In this document: positions 30,967-38,817 of the stretch, in pieces
How positions within the stretch are numbered: position 1 is the first letter of the stretch
Layout of the letters: every line of letters begins with the position of its first letter
Assembly: GCA_003209655.1 (NCBI GenBank)
Contig: QCPW01000002.1
Location: 124,001 to 188,000, forward strand
DNA length: 64,000 bases
Source of the DNA: Prochlorococcus sp. AG-442-M23
GTDB taxonomy: Bacteria > Cyanobacteriota > Cyanobacteriia > PCC-6307 > Cyanobiaceae
Direction of reading: 5' to 3'
Notes under the pieces: generated by a model
Seen by the model: the letters and a program-made list of their open reading frames with translations, nothing else
What the model was told of the DNA's origin: nothing
Database searches by the model: none
Translations under genes and position numbers: made by a program

Positions 30967-31308
30967 TTATAAAACAGCCGTATTAAAGGCTTTCATTTGT
31001 TTACTCCTTCTCCCATAAATTGTGGATATATGTTGTTTGCAGCAATCTATTAGAAATTTATCACCATTTTTTAAATAACCTTTGAATGATCTGGAAAATT
31101 CATTTACGCGACAGAAATGTGGTCTAGATTCATAAATCGTACACCTTTTATTTGATTTATCAAAGTATCTGCACCACCCGTCATTGCTTGTCATTGATTT
31201 TATTAGTGCTATATCTTTATTACTTAGTACTTCTGATATGGACTCTCTCTCAGCTAAATCAAAACGACAACATGCACCACAATTTTCTATACAACACCAT
31301 GTTTTCAT
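30967..31308 (-). CDS. YkgJ-family cysteine cluster protein
   Basis: A 113-residue protein of the YkgJ (Fe-S or zinc cluster, UPF0153) family. Conserved cysteines are in CCIENCGACCRFDL at the N-terminus, then WCRYFDKSNKRCTIYESRPHFC (Cys pair and R-P-x-x-C) and a late DCCKQH. The family probably binds an iron-sulfur cluster or zinc; no reaction is known. It leads the transcript with the two GDT1 halves, a link that would fit metal homeostasis but is not proof. Confidence 0.88.
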   Translation of the reverse strand: MKTWCCIENCGACCRFDLAERESISEVLSNKDIALIKSMTSNDGWCRYFDKSNKRCTIYESRPHFCRVNEFSRSFKGYLKNGDKFLIDCCKQHISTIYGRRSKQMKAFNTAVL

Positions 31309-31389
31309 AATTTAATTCAATCTTGTAACGTATTGGTACAGTTGATTAGTTTATTTGTAAAAATAGTATCACATCATATAACTTTTCAA

Positions 31390-31467
31390 ATGGCAACTCT
31401 CATACCTTTGGCCGTCGTCGCTTTGGCAGGACCAGCAATTATAGCTCTTGTTTTTTTTCGTAAGTAA
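31390..31467 (+). CDS. psb30: Photosystem II Psb30/Ycf12-like peptide
   Basis: A 25-residue frame, MATLIPLAVVALAGPAIIAL then VFFRK, forming one helix with a basic C-terminus. The V-A-L-A-G-P-A-I-I-x-L-x-F-R core is the Psb30 (Ycf12) signature, where L-A-G-P-x-V-I-x-L-L-A-F-R is usual. Psb30 is a small single-helix subunit near cytochrome b559 in photosystem II. The N-terminal lead is shorter than in most homologues; the frame is open upstream but has no convincing earlier start. It lies 17 bases before the HAD gene on the same strand. Confidence 0.7.
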   Translation: MATLIPLAVVALAGPAIIALVFFRK

Positions 31468-31484
31468 TTTTTTATTTAATCTTA

Positions 31485-32234
31485 GTGAGTAACCTAGAAG
31501 GTGTTTATTGGGATTTAGATGGCACGATTGCTAATACTGAATTAGAAGCTCATTTACCGGCTTTTAATTATGCATTTAAAGATTTCAATCTTAATTGGAA
31601 TTGGGATATATCTACTTATATTGATCTACTAAAAATAAACGGAGGCAAAAATAGAATTATTTATTATTCAAAATTAATAAATAAATTTCTAATGCCTCAA
31701 GAAATTAAAAAAATTCATGAAAGGAAACAATATCATTACGTTAATCTTGTAAAAAATAATGATTTGATATCTCTAAAAACAGGTGTTCATAGATTAACTA
31801 ACGAATTACATAAAAAAGAAGTGAGACAATTTATTGTAACTTCAAGTTCTAGGAAACAAGCTATATTAATAATAAATCAATTATTTAAAGAATTTAATCC
31901 ATTTGAATTTATTATTTCAAGTGATGATGTTGAATTTCATAAACCAAATCCTTTGCCTTATTTGAAGGCTATGAAATTGAGCGGTATAAGATCAAATAAA
32001 TCTGTAGTTTTTGAAGATTCTAGTAGCGGACTGAGATCATCATTAGCGGCTAATCTTCCTACTATTTATATTCCTTCAAATATACCTGGGTATATTGATA
32101 AAGATATAGATTTATATTGTTTTATAGATAGCTTGGGTAATGAAGATTGTAATTCTAATGTAATTAAAGGACCTAAACTAGATAGTCAATATGTTGATTC
32201 TGATTATCTAGAAAAATATTTATTGACAGTTTAA
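31485..32234 (+). CDS. HAD-superfamily hydrolase, CbbY/beta-phosphoglucomutase type
   Basis: A 249-residue haloacid dehalogenase-type phosphatase or mutase. Motif I is WDLDGTIANTE (Asp nucleophile and Asp+2), motif II is TSSSRKQA, motif III is the Lys in FHKPNPLPYLKAM, and motif IV is VVFEDSSSGLRSS. A helical cap (about residues 20-85) lies between motifs I and II. The CbbY branch dephosphorylates sugar phosphates such as xylulose bisphosphate, which would fit the Calvin cycle, but the substrate is inferred. The start is GTG at 31485, directly before the motif I strand. Confidence 0.88.
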   Translation: MSNLEGVYWDLDGTIANTELEAHLPAFNYAFKDFNLNWNWDISTYIDLLKINGGKNRIIYYSKLINKFLMPQEIKKIHERKQYHYVNLVKNNDLISLKTGVHRLTNELHKKEVRQFIVTSSSRKQAILIINQLFKEFNPFEFIISSDDVEFHKPNPLPYLKAMKLSGIRSNKSVVFEDSSSGLRSSLAANLPTIYIPSNIPGYIDKDIDLYCFIDSLGNEDCNSNVIKGPKLDSQYVDSDYLEKYLLTV

Positions 32235-32241
32235 ATTTAAT

Positions 32242-32568
32242 ATGCAAAAAACAAAATTCTCTAAAATAAATGATCAATTTAATAATTTATTGTTTGGTTT
32301 TTTAAGTTCATCATGGAAATCAAAATCAATTAATATTATTTCAGTTTTGACAGGTTATTTTTTATTTGCAAACTTTGTTACTAAATTCATCTCTGAAGGT
32401 CGTAATGAATTAATAATGGTTCCAATAATTATTTTAGTTATTGAATTAATAATTAGATTAAAGCCATCATCAAGTTCTAATTTATTTAATCTCTGGTCTG
32501 TAGTTGATAAAGTTCGAATCGGAGCTACTTACGCTGTGATACTTGAAGCATTTAAATTAGGATCATAA
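32242..32568 (+). CDS. Ycf20/DUF565 family membrane protein
   Basis: A 108-residue member of DUF565 (Ycf20), found in cyanobacteria and plastids. Conserved features are the N-terminal amphipathic lead with RTKLF-like KINDQFNNLLFGF, two hydrophobic helices (about residues 34-52 and 57-70) and the C-terminal WSVVDKVRIGATYAVILEAFKLGS. Algal Ycf20 is linked to non-photochemical quenching; the role here is unknown. It lies 7 bases after the HAD gene and converges on rpmF. Confidence 0.88.
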   Translation: MQKTKFSKINDQFNNLLFGFLSSSWKSKSINIISVLTGYFLFANFVTKFISEGRNELIMVPIIILVIELIIRLKPSSSSNLFNLWSVVDKVRIGATYAVILEAFKLGS

Positions 32569-32572
32569 TCTG

Positions 32573-32746
32573 TTATTCTTCACTTTCTTCCTCATCAATA
32601 GGATAAACAAACCCCTGTGCTTTGCCAGTTAAAACAGATTTGCCAAGTGAAATTGCTTTTTGTGCCGCCAAAGCTGCTTTACCTTTCCAAACAGCATGTC
32701 TATGATTTCTCTTGCTTCTTGATTTTTTCTTCTTTGGAACAGCCAT
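32573..32746 (-). CDS. rpmF: 50S ribosomal protein bL32
   Basis: A 57-residue protein starting [20 protein letters not shown], the standard bL32 opening with a basic lead. The middle is [20 protein letters not shown] and the C-terminus is an acidic EEESEE tail. The zinc-binding cysteines seen in some bacterial L32 proteins are absent, as usual for cyanobacteria. It is monocistronic here, converges on the ycf20 gene (4-base gap) and diverges from the FtsH-like gene. Confidence 0.96.
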   Translation of the reverse strand: MAVPKKKKSRSKRNHRHAVWKGKAALAAQKAISLGKSVLTGKAQGFVYPIDEEESEE

Positions 32747-32881
32747 ACTAATTTAATATTTCCATCTAATAATATAACCTTTCAATGGTTATCTCCCAAA
32801 TATTTGAGTATATTTGTTTTAAATAAAGCAATTCTTAAACGTATCTTTTAGGCTTTATTTATTATATTTTTTTGAAGATAA

Positions 32882-34636
32882 GTGTTCTTTAAATCAAATT
32901 TCCCATATACGAATTCTAATACAAGCTATTCTGACCTCTTATTAGAAATAGATTCTGGTAACATCCAATCTATATATTTCTACCCTAGGAAGAGGGAAAT
33001 TGATGTTTTATACAAAAATGGAAAAAAAGAAAAAGTTCCTATTTTATATAACGATCAACTAATTCTTGAAAAAGCATCTGAAAATAATGTTGAATTAACT
33101 GTTAATAACAGTAGAAAAGAGTCAGCAACAGCTAACTCTTTTGCATCAATTGGGATTTTTTTGATTTTTGTAATAGCCATAGTTTTAATACTGAGAAGCA
33201 CATCAAAACTTGCTTCAAGAGCTTTAGGATTTGGTAAAAATAATGCTAAATTTGTAACTATTGATGATGTAGATACACGATTTGATGATGTTGCCGGAGT
33301 TCCTGAAGCTGCGGAAGAGTTAAAAGAAGTAATAAAATTTCTAAATGAACCAAAAAAATTTACAGATCTTGGTGCAAAAGTACCTAAAGGTGTTTTACTA
33401 ATAGGTCCTCCTGGCACTGGTAAAACATTGTTAGCAAAGGCCATTGCTGGAGAATCAGGAGTTCCTTTTATATCAATAGCGGCATCAGAATTCGTTGAAT
33501 TATTTGTAGGTGTTGGAGCTAGTAGAGTAAGAGATTTATTTGCAAAAGCAAAAGATAAGTCTCCTTGTATAGTATTTATCGATGAAATTGACTCTATAGG
33601 TAGACAAAGGGGTTCAGGGATTGGAGGAGGAAATGATGAAAGGGAACAAACCCTTAATCAGCTTCTAACAGAATTAGATGGTTTTGCAGATAATTCTGGA
33701 GTAATAGTCATTGCTGCCACTAATAGACCTGATATATTGGATTCGGCACTTCTAAGACCAGGACGATTTGATAGAAAGATAGAAGTTATGTTGCCTGATT
33801 TGGAAGGTAGAAAAAAAATACTTTCAGTTCATTCTTTATCTAAACCGCTTTCAAAAAACGTAGATTTGGCCTATTGGGCTACAAGAACAGTAGGTTTTTC
33901 TGGTGCTGATCTAGCAAATTTAATGAATGAAAGTGCTATTCATTGCGCTAGAGATGAATCCAAATCAATTAGCAACTTTCACATAGAAAATGCTTTAGAT
34001 AAGATTAATCTCGGTTTAAGAACCTCAGTTATTTCCTCTCTAAATATGAAAAAAATAATTGCATATAATGAAGTTGGACGAGCTATTGTATCAGCTGTTA
34101 GAAATGGTATTGATTCAGTAGATAAAATAACAATTCTTCCTAGATCTGGTTATTTAGGCGGATATACTAAAATCAATCCAGACGAAGAAATTGTTTCTAC
34201 TGGATTAATTTCAAAGAAACTGTTGTTAAATAAAATTGAAATAGCTTTGGCAGGTAGAGCTGCAGAAACAATAGTTTTTGGTAAAAATGAAATTACTCAA
34301 TGTTCAGTTAATGATATATCTTATGCCACAAACATTGTTAGAGAAATGGTAACTAAATATGGATTTTCTATCATAGGTCCTGTATCTATTGCTGATAGCA
34401 ACGATATATTAATTGGGGATAATTTTGTAAGCAATAAATCAACGATAGCGGATAATACTTATTCCAAGATAGATCATGAAATTATTAAAATATCAAAAAT
34501 TTCTCTTAATAATGCTATAAATATTGTCAGTAAAAACAGAATTTTATTAGATAAATTGGTTGATATTTTAATAAATAAAGAAACTATAGAGAATAATATT
34601 TTTAGAAAGTTAACATTTGATTTATTAAAAGTATGA
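32882..34636 (+). CDS. FtsH-like AAA ATPase with degenerate zinc protease site
   Basis: A 584-residue FtsH-family protein. The ATPase domain is intact: Walker A GPPGTGKT, Walker [10 protein letters not shown] and second region of homology [20 protein letters not shown]. The metalloprotease motif, normally HExGH, reads NEVGR (Asn396, Glu397, Arg400), so both zinc histidines are lost; the distal Asp in [12 protein letters not shown] remains. Only one membrane helix (about residues 92-110) is present, whereas FtsH has two. The start is GTG at 32882, directly after in-frame TGA and TAA codons at 32873 and 32879; the codons before those encode a hydrophobic ALFIIFF-like run. I infer an unfoldase or adaptor comparable to plant FtsHi proteins. 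Confidence 0.85.
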   Translation: MFFKSNFPYTNSNTSYSDLLLEIDSGNIQSIYFYPRKREIDVLYKNGKKEKVPILYNDQLILEKASENNVELTVNNSRKESATANSFASIGIFLIFVIAIVLILRSTSKLASRALGFGKNNAKFVTIDDVDTRFDDVAGVPEAAEELKEVIKFLNEPKKFTDLGAKVPKGVLLIGPPGTGKTLLAKAIAGESGVPFISIAASEFVELFVGVGASRVRDLFAKAKDKSPCIVFIDEIDSIGRQRGSGIGGGNDEREQTLNQLLTELDGFADNSGVIVIAATNRPDILDSALLRPGRFDRKIEVMLPDLEGRKKILSVHSLSKPLSKNVDLAYWATRTVGFSGADLANLMNESAIHCARDESKSISNFHIENALDKINLGLRTSVISSLNMKKIIAYNEVGRAIVSAVRNGIDSVDKITILPRSGYLGGYTKINPDEEIVSTGLISKKLLLNKIEIALAGRAAETIVFGKNEITQCSVNDISYATNIVREMVTKYGFSIIGPVSIADSNDILIGDNFVSNKSTIADNTYSKIDHEIIKISKISLNNAINIVSKNRILLDKLVDILINKETIENNIFRKLTFDLLKV

Positions 34637-34650
34637 TTTATTAAAAGTAT
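34619..34650. repeat. Perfect 16-bp tandem duplication across the FtsH-like stop codon
   Basis: GATTTATTAAAAGTAT occurs at 34619-34634 and again at 34635-34650, followed by a partial third copy GATTTAAT. The first copy encodes the last residues of the FtsH-like protein and its TGA stop at 34634-34636. Since 16 is not a multiple of three, the duplication places the second copy in another frame outside the gene. It looks like a recent slippage event. Confidence 0.9.
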
Positions 34651-34687
34651 GATTTAATATCGTTAGATTATCTTAATCTTCTTTACT

Positions 34688-35446
34688 TTGATAATAAAAA
34701 TTAGCCCAGTAAGACTATTAATATTTTGTTTATTAGTAATACTTTTTCCCTTGATTCAACATCAATGGCTAAATTTATATTTATTTGATAAAAATAATTT
34801 TAGTTTTTACAAGATTTTATATTATTTAAGTGGACTCATTTTCCCAACTCTTGTTTGTTTGGTCTCATTAGGTAAATTTTCAGTTTATAAATTTAGAAAT
34901 AATATTATTAAAAGAAATAATAATGTTGGAGGACGAGTATTACTAATAATAACTTTAATTTCATTATTTACGCTTGCAACTCTTATTTCAATTTATATAT
35001 TTTTTAATTTAAAATTATTTTTTAATCAAATTATCAACACAGATAAATATTTAATTGATTTAGGGATTACTAATTTGATTTTATTTTCAGCAATTATAAC
35101 TATTTTATTATTTTTTAAAAAAACAAAATTACTTATTAAAAAGATAATATTAGTGAATTTTTTTATGATTTCATTAATTATTTGGTATTCAAAAATTAAT
35201 AATATTATATTTAATAATTTATTTATCTTTGATAATTTTTTAAAATTTGAGAATTATAATTTTATAAATATATTTTTTATACTTTCAATAGAAATATTTT
35301 ACTATTTATGGTCTTACATTTCAGATGGTTCACATTTGAGTGATTGGAGTATTCCTTTTCCCAATAAAGTTATACTCTCACCCTTTTTTAGAATTATATT
35401 TTTTTATTTAATGGTAATTATATATTATGCAATACTATCTTATTAG
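34688..35446 (+). CDS. Polytopic membrane protein, unknown
   Basis: A 252-residue, very hydrophobic protein with about six to seven predicted helices (for example residues 8-24, 42-62, 82-108, 126-142, 150-166, 195-212 and 230-250). No charged motif or transporter signature is visible. The start used is TTG at 34688, directly before IIKISPVRLLIFCLLVIL; no ATG is better placed. It follows the FtsH-like gene by 51 bases and converges on the peroxiredoxin gene. A/T-rich codon choice is the same as in its neighbours. Confidence 0.6.
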   Translation: MIIKISPVRLLIFCLLVILFPLIQHQWLNLYLFDKNNFSFYKILYYLSGLIFPTLVCLVSLGKFSVYKFRNNIIKRNNNVGGRVLLIITLISLFTLATLISIYIFFNLKLFFNQIINTDKYLIDLGITNLILFSAIITILLFFKKTKLLIKKIILVNFFMISLIIWYSKINNIIFNNLFIFDNFLKFENYNFINIFFILSIEIFYYLWSYISDGSHLSDWSIPFPNKVILSPFFRIIFFYLMVIIYYAILSY

Positions 35447-35478
35447 ATAAAAAATTTAGATAAATTATCTATCAGTAC

Positions 35479-36063
35479 CTAAAGCGCAGAAAAATATTCT
35501 TTACTACCTTTTGGATCTTCCAACATCGTTTTTTCTCCTGGAGTCCAGTTTGCAGGGCAGACCTCATCAGGATTAGCTGCTACATATTGATAACCTTGAA
35601 GTATTCTTAGGGTCTCGTCAACATTTCGACCTACCGGCGCCTTGTTTACTGTAGTGTGCATTACAATTCCTTCAGGATTAATTAGAAATAAACCTCTGTC
35701 AGCTTCTCCATCATCATTAAGGACGTTATAAGCTAGGCAAATTTCTCTTTTTAAGTCTGATACCAATGGATAGTTAATCTCACCTATACCACCTTCATTT
35801 CTTGGTGTTTGTATCCATGCCAGATGGCAATGTTTACTATCTACAGATACTCCCAATATTTCTGTATTTAAGGTAGCAAATTTATCGTATTCATCACTAA
35901 AAGCTGTGATTTCGGTTGGACATACAAATGTAAAATCTAGTGGATAGAAAAATAATACAACCCACTTACCTCTATAAGCTGATAAGCTTATATCTTTGAA
36001 TTCTTGATCATAAACTGCAGTAGCAGTAAAATCTGGTGCCTCTTGACCTACTCTTAAACTCAT
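35479..36063 (-). CDS. 2-Cys peroxiredoxin
   Basis: A 194-residue AhpC/TSA-type typical 2-Cys peroxiredoxin, which reduces hydrogen peroxide and alkyl peroxides using thioredoxin. The peroxidatic Cys is in [19 protein letters not shown] and the resolving Cys in [15 protein letters not shown]; the C-terminal YF element (KEYFSAL) is present, a feature of overoxidation-sensitive enzymes. The frame opens at 36114, but ATG 36063 ([12 protein letters not shown]) is the family start and has AGGA 10 or so bases upstream. It is monocistronic and borders the small-gene region. Confidence 0.97.
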   Translation of the reverse strand: MSLRVGQEAPDFTATAVYDQEFKDISLSAYRGKWVVLFFYPLDFTFVCPTEITAFSDEYDKFATLNTEILGVSVDSKHCHLAWIQTPRNEGGIGEINYPLVSDLKREICLAYNVLNDDGEADRGLFLINPEGIVMHTTVNKAPVGRNVDETLRILQGYQYVAANPDEVCPANWTPGEKTMLEDPKGSKEYFSAL

Positions 36064-36170
36064 GGAAATTTTGATCCTATTTTGAATAAATTTTTTGGAC
36101 TTTACAGACCTCAAATTTTATTATAAATTTAACCTTAACAATATAGCAAGTAATTCTATAATCTGAATTT

Positions 36171-36287
36171 ATGAAATGGCATCATTCCTTAACAAGAAAA
36201 TTTACAATTATGAACTACAACAAATTAATAAAAAATCTAAAACGAGAATTAATTAAATACCCAATAAATAGAAATAGCGAAAAATAG
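36171..36287 (+). CDS. Possible 38-residue basic small protein
   Basis: An ATG-started frame of 38 codons with a Lys/Arg/Asn-rich product (MKWHHSLTRKF, then KLIKNLKRELIKYP). No family is recognised and no clear ribosome site is seen. It is the only frame of any size between the peroxiredoxin and the next small gene. Its coding status is uncertain; A/T-rich DNA yields such frames by chance. Confidence 0.3.
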   Translation: MKWHHSLTRKFTIMNYNKLIKNLKRELIKYPINRNSEK

Positions 36288-36389
36288 AATGATTAATAGT
36301 TAAATTTGCATTTATTAATAACTTCAATATTTTTGTATTTTGTCTCCTATATTATCAATCAAATATTTTCTCAGGTATGAATAACAAGT

Positions 36390-36548
36390 ATGGCAAATTA
36401 CATAGAAAGATTAAAAGAAAAATTAAAAATTAAAAAATTTGACTCTGATCAGCCTTTAAATGCCTGGTTGTTCGTTTTAATATTAAATTTGGTCGGCTTT
36501 GCTGGATACTTTTATTTAAAAGTAAATGATATTAATTTAGGGGAATAA
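36390..36548 (+). CDS. 52-residue single-helix membrane protein, unknown
   Basis: MANYIERLKEKLKIKKF opens a charged amphipathic lead, then SDQPLNAWLFVLILNLVGFA forms a hydrophobic helix (about residues 22-43), and the protein ends VNDINLGE. The layout resembles the many tiny membrane proteins of Prochlorococcus, including the high-light-inducible family in size. It lacks the chlorophyll-binding ExxNGRxAMxG motif, so it is not an Hli protein. It converges on the 70-residue gene with a 9-base gap. Confidence 0.6.
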   Translation: MANYIERLKEKLKIKKFDSDQPLNAWLFVLILNLVGFAGYFYLKVNDINLGE

Positions 36549-36557
36549 TTATTTATC

Positions 36558-36770
36558 TTATTTTTTTTTAATAGATCGATAAAAGTTTTTATACCTTTCA
36601 ACTCTTGTTAAGTCTGGTAATGTCCAAATTAATTCATTCTCAAATGATGGTTCATACCATTCCTTAAATTCTTTTTTTATTGAATCATTATTTATATCAG
36701 AAAGTTTTTTTGATCTAATACTAAAGTGTTTTTTAATTACTTTTAAATTTTTATTAATATATTCTCTCAT
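36558..36770 (-). CDS. 70-residue basic protein, unknown
   Basis: A soluble, Lys/Arg-rich protein. The N-terminal half is helical and basic (INKNLKVIKKHFSIRSKK) and the C-terminal half has FKEWYEPSFENELIWTLPDL followed by RVERYKNFYRSIKKK. The aromatic-rich middle looks conserved rather than random, which supports coding. No family is recognised. It follows the 56-residue gene on the same strand by 55 bases. Confidence 0.6.
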   Translation of the reverse strand: MREYINKNLKVIKKHFSIRSKKLSDINNDSIKKEFKEWYEPSFENELIWTLPDLTRVERYKNFYRSIKKK

Positions 36771-36825
36771 GGTATTTTTAAACCTTTATTAAATTTACCA
36801 TTTAATAGGATATCTAATTACTTAA

Positions 36826-36996
36826 TTATACGTTCTGGACAGCATGGAATAATCCGAATGAGTATCCTCCGATTAAAACCCAACCCAATACACTTGAAAT
36901 TATAGTTGATCTCCTATTGTGTCTACGTAGAGCATTTTCGATCATTTCGTTAACTTCTTCTTTACTTATGTAATCTGAAGTTGATTTTTTTTTCAT
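36826..36996 (-). CDS. 56-residue single-helix membrane protein, unknown
   Basis: MKKKSTSDYISKEEVNEMIE leads into NALRRHNRRS, then a hydrophobic helix (about residues 31-50, TIISSVLGWVLIGGYSFGLF) and a short tail HAVQNV. The basic segment just before the helix predicts an N-in orientation. The EEVNEMIENALRRHNRR stretch resembles tail segments of small phage-like or accessory membrane proteins, but no family can be named. Confidence 0.65.
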   Translation of the reverse strand: MKKKSTSDYISKEEVNEMIENALRRHNRRSTIISSVLGWVLIGGYSFGLFHAVQNV

Positions 36997-37223
36997 AGAA
37001 ATTTTTTTTTTTACGTTAAACGAAAAGTGATAAAATTGGGGTTTTAAATTTTTTATATATCTTTTAAAAGATAAATTTATGTCTTTATTTTTTTTTGAAA
37101 AGGTAAAAAATATTTTATTCTCATAATTGAATAATTTTCAAGATAAAACTAATTATTGATTTCAAAAATCGTAATTTATTCCTATTATAAAATCAAGTTA
37201 ATCAACTAAAAGTGTTAATTTGA

Positions 37224-37391
37224 ATGAATGTTAATGATTCTTCAGTACTAGAGATTATTAATAGTATTATTGCTGCAGATAGATTAAATAAAAATCAAAT
37301 TCTTCAATTAGTAAATTTAGCATCAGTTTCTAGTAACATTAAAGAATTAAAAGATAATTTGAAATGGGAAAAATACAAATCTAAATATTAA
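37224..37391 (+). CDS. 55-residue soluble helical protein, unknown
   Basis: MNVNDSSVLEIINSIIAADR followed by LNKNQILQLVNLASVSSNIKEL and a polar end. The spacing of hydrophobic residues suggests two or three amphipathic helices. No named family is recognised. It is followed 25 bases later by a strong ribosome site for the next small frames. Confidence 0.55.
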   Translation: MNVNDSSVLEIINSIIAADRLNKNQILQLVNLASVSSNIKELKDNLKWEKYKSKY

Positions 37392-37416
37392 ATAAATATA
37401 AAAAATCAAGGAACTC

Positions 37417-37467
37417 ATGACAGAACTAAATATTATTAGATGGAAATCTTTTAGATATGCACCCTAA
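37417..37467 (+). CDS. Possible 16-residue leader peptide overlapping next gene
   Basis: ATG 37417 is preceded by AAGGA with 4-bp spacing, the best ribosome site in this stretch, and encodes MTELNIIRWKSFRYAP before TAA. Its last codons overlap the ATG (37457) of the 51-residue gene, so ribosomes ending here could restart. It could equally be the true start of a longer gene broken by a frameshift. Confidence 0.35.
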   Translation: MTELNIIRWKSFRYAP

Positions 37468-37612
37468 ATCAATTAAAAATAAAGAATTTAAAAAATATGA
37501 TTTTGAGAGTATGAAGCAATCAGATGATTGCGAGGTAAGTAAAGCTAGTAATGAGATAATGCTTGATAGATTTTATAATGGAAAAAGGATAGAATTTCCA
37601 TTTTCAAAATAA
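37457..37612 (+). CDS. 51-residue polar protein, unknown
   Basis: MHPKSIKNKEFKKYDFESMK followed by a polar stretch with one Cys and ending LDRFYNGKRIEFPFSK. No membrane helix is visible. It has no ribosome site of its own; the strong site sits before the 16-codon frame that overlaps its start. The family is unknown. Confidence 0.5.
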   Translation: MHPKSIKNKEFKKYDFESMKQSDDCEVSKASNEIMLDRFYNGKRIEFPFSK

Positions 37613-37625
37613 AATAAAATAATAT

Positions 37626-37775
37626 CTAAGTGTTATGAAGATTGTAAGAAGTTAAATAAAGGTTAGATTTTTTATCATTATCATTTGCTTTATTAAAAAT
37701 AAGAATTGTTGAAATTACAATAATTAAAATAATTAATAAATCCCCAACGGTTACTCCTCTTTCTTTTAAATTCAT
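37626..37775 (-). CDS. 49-residue single-helix membrane protein, unknown
   Basis: MNLKERGVTVGDLLIILIIV begins a short polar lead and a long hydrophobic helix (about residues 13-28), then a polar tail NKANDNDKKSNLYL. The R-G-V-T-V-G-D-L-L start looks like a family I have seen in other Prochlorococcus small proteins, though no function is known. It is the second minus-strand gene of the first RHH-linked module, 36 bases after the 50-residue gene. Confidence 0.6.
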   Translation of the reverse strand: MNLKERGVTVGDLLIILIIVISTILIFNKANDNDKKSNLYLTSYNLHNT

Positions 37776-37811
37776 AATCAAAATTAATTACTAGAATTAT
37801 AGCCGAATCAT

Positions 37812-37964
37812 TTAAAAACTACTTTTTAGAATATCTTGAAGCCTAGTTCTTTTTACAATATTTTCTTCTTCCCATATACAAGTAGCTTCATCATTATTTA
37901 TTGGCTTTGCTTCATAAGCTAAATACCATAGAAGCAATCCAACTGGAATTATTAAAATTTGCAT
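37812..37964 (-). CDS. 50-residue membrane protein divergent from first RHH gene
   Basis: MQILIIPVGLLLWYLAYEAK gives an N-terminal hydrophobic helix ending W-Y-L-A-Y-E-A-K, followed by a soluble acidic/basic tail with one Cys. It is divergent from the RHH gene at 38033 with 68 bases between starts. A counterpart with the same layout (IGLGYLCYKSK) stands at 38817-38954 beside the second RHH gene, so the two look like paralogues or parallel recruits. Confidence 0.65.
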   Translation of the reverse strand: MQILIIPVGLLLWYLAYEAKPINNDEATCIWEEENIVKRTRLQDILKSSF

Positions 37965-37974
37965 TAAATTTATG

Positions 37975-38023
37975 TTGACTTAAATTTAATATAGTGCAAC
38001 ACTAAAAATACGCAAGTGTCACA
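37975..38023 (+). promoter_or_regulatory. Divergent promoter/operator of RHH module 1
   Basis: TTGACT (37975-37980), nine bases, then TATAGT (37990-37995) that overlaps GTGCAACAC (37994-38002); GTGTCACA follows at 38016-38023, 9 bases before the ATG. The same TTGAC-N10-TATARTGCAA layout is found before the second RHH gene. Ribbon-helix-helix proteins commonly repress their own promoters through such short sites, so these are candidate operators. The 9-base gap is too short for a classical -35/-10 pair, so the TTGAC box may be a regulator site. Confidence 0.5.
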
Positions 38024-38032
38024 ATAATTTTT

Positions 38033-38395
38033 ATGCCCTCTAAAAGAAAAAGAATTGGTTTTCTACCACGTGCAGAGATTCAGAACATAATAGATCAAAT
38101 TTGCGAACAAAATAAATTAAGTCAATCAAAAGTTACTGGTATTTTGGTTGAAGAAGGACTTTCTTCTAAGGGATTTTTAAATAATTCTATAAATAATAAA
38201 TCATATCAACTATCGAGTAATAATAAAGATTTATCATTAATTAGCGATGATAGTATCAATAATCAAAAGCGTAATGAAATTGATAAATTAACTTTAGATG
38301 AAATTAATATAAAAGATGAGGTACAAATGATCAACGACTACATTGAGTTTAAATTTTTCAAAAATATAATGAAACAAAATAAAAAATTTGGCTGA
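38033..38395 (+). CDS. Ribbon-helix-helix DNA-binding protein, copy 1
   Basis: A 120-residue protein whose first 45 residues form a ribbon-helix-helix fold: beta strand KRIGFLPR, helix A EIQNIIDQICEQN, and helix B QSKVTGILVEEGL. The rest is polar and Asn/Ser-rich with an ending ENIMKQNKKFG-like tail. RHH proteins bind DNA as dimers through the paired strands. It is a paralogue of the protein at 39031-39411 (shared RKRIGFLPR, LSQSKV and GILVEE). It is divergent from two small membrane-protein genes. A TGTCACAC site also lies just past its stop (38400-38407). Confidence 0.78.
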   Translation: MPSKRKRIGFLPRAEIQNIIDQICEQNKLSQSKVTGILVEEGLSSKGFLNNSINNKSYQLSSNNKDLSLISDDSINNQKRNEIDKLTLDEINIKDEVQMINDYIEFKFFKNIMKQNKKFG

Positions 38396-38631
38396 ATAAT
38401 GTCACACTAAATTATCTTTATAACTATAAAAGTTGAACACTCTACATAAAAAATCTATTATGGATACTTTTTCCCTAAATCAGTTAATATTTAGCTTGAG
38501 GGGTAGATTGAAAAACATCAATAGAATTATTAATTAATTTCATTCAAATTGTTGCTATATCTAAAATTTTTCTTTGAACTTCTTTTAAGTAAATCTTCTT
38601 ATTTAAGTCAAAATAAAATACTTTGAAATAG

Positions 38632-38817
38632 CTACTTAATAAGTCTTTGCTTTTTTATATATTTTAAATATGGGGTTGCCCATTTGCCTAATGTAATTGT
38701 AACTTTCCAATTATAAGGTTTTAGCTTTATCGAATTAGCTAATGGTTTTTTGTGAGGTAGATATGTCTGTATTAAATAAAGAGTTATATCTAATAGAGAG
38801 TTCTGATTATCTTTCAT
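38632..38817 (-). CDS. 61-residue basic protein, coupled to small membrane gene
   Basis: MKDNQNSLLDITLYLIQTYL followed by PHKKPLANSIKLKPYNWKV and ITLGKWATPYLKYIKKQRLIK. The C-terminal half is basic and aromatic; there is no strong membrane helix. Its ATG overlaps the preceding stop by one base (TAATG at 38815-38819 on the minus strand), a sign of translational coupling with the 45-residue membrane protein. No family is recognised. Confidence 0.6.
   Translation of the reverse strand: MKDNQNSLLDITLYLIQTYLPHKKPLANSIKLKPYNWKVTITLGKWATPYLKYIKKQRLIK

Noticed and set aside
33055..33444. 129-codon minus-strand frame opposite the FtsH-like gene
   Set aside because: It mirrors the conserved AAA region and its product is a low-complexity antisense shadow.
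35447..35478. Terminator hairpin between the polytopic gene and peroxiredoxin
   Set aside because: Only a weak A/T stem (GATAAATTATC-type) is present; not distinguishable from background.
36390..36548. High-light-inducible (Hli) protein
   Set aside because: Size and one helix fit, but the chlorophyll-binding ExxNGRxAMxG motif is absent.
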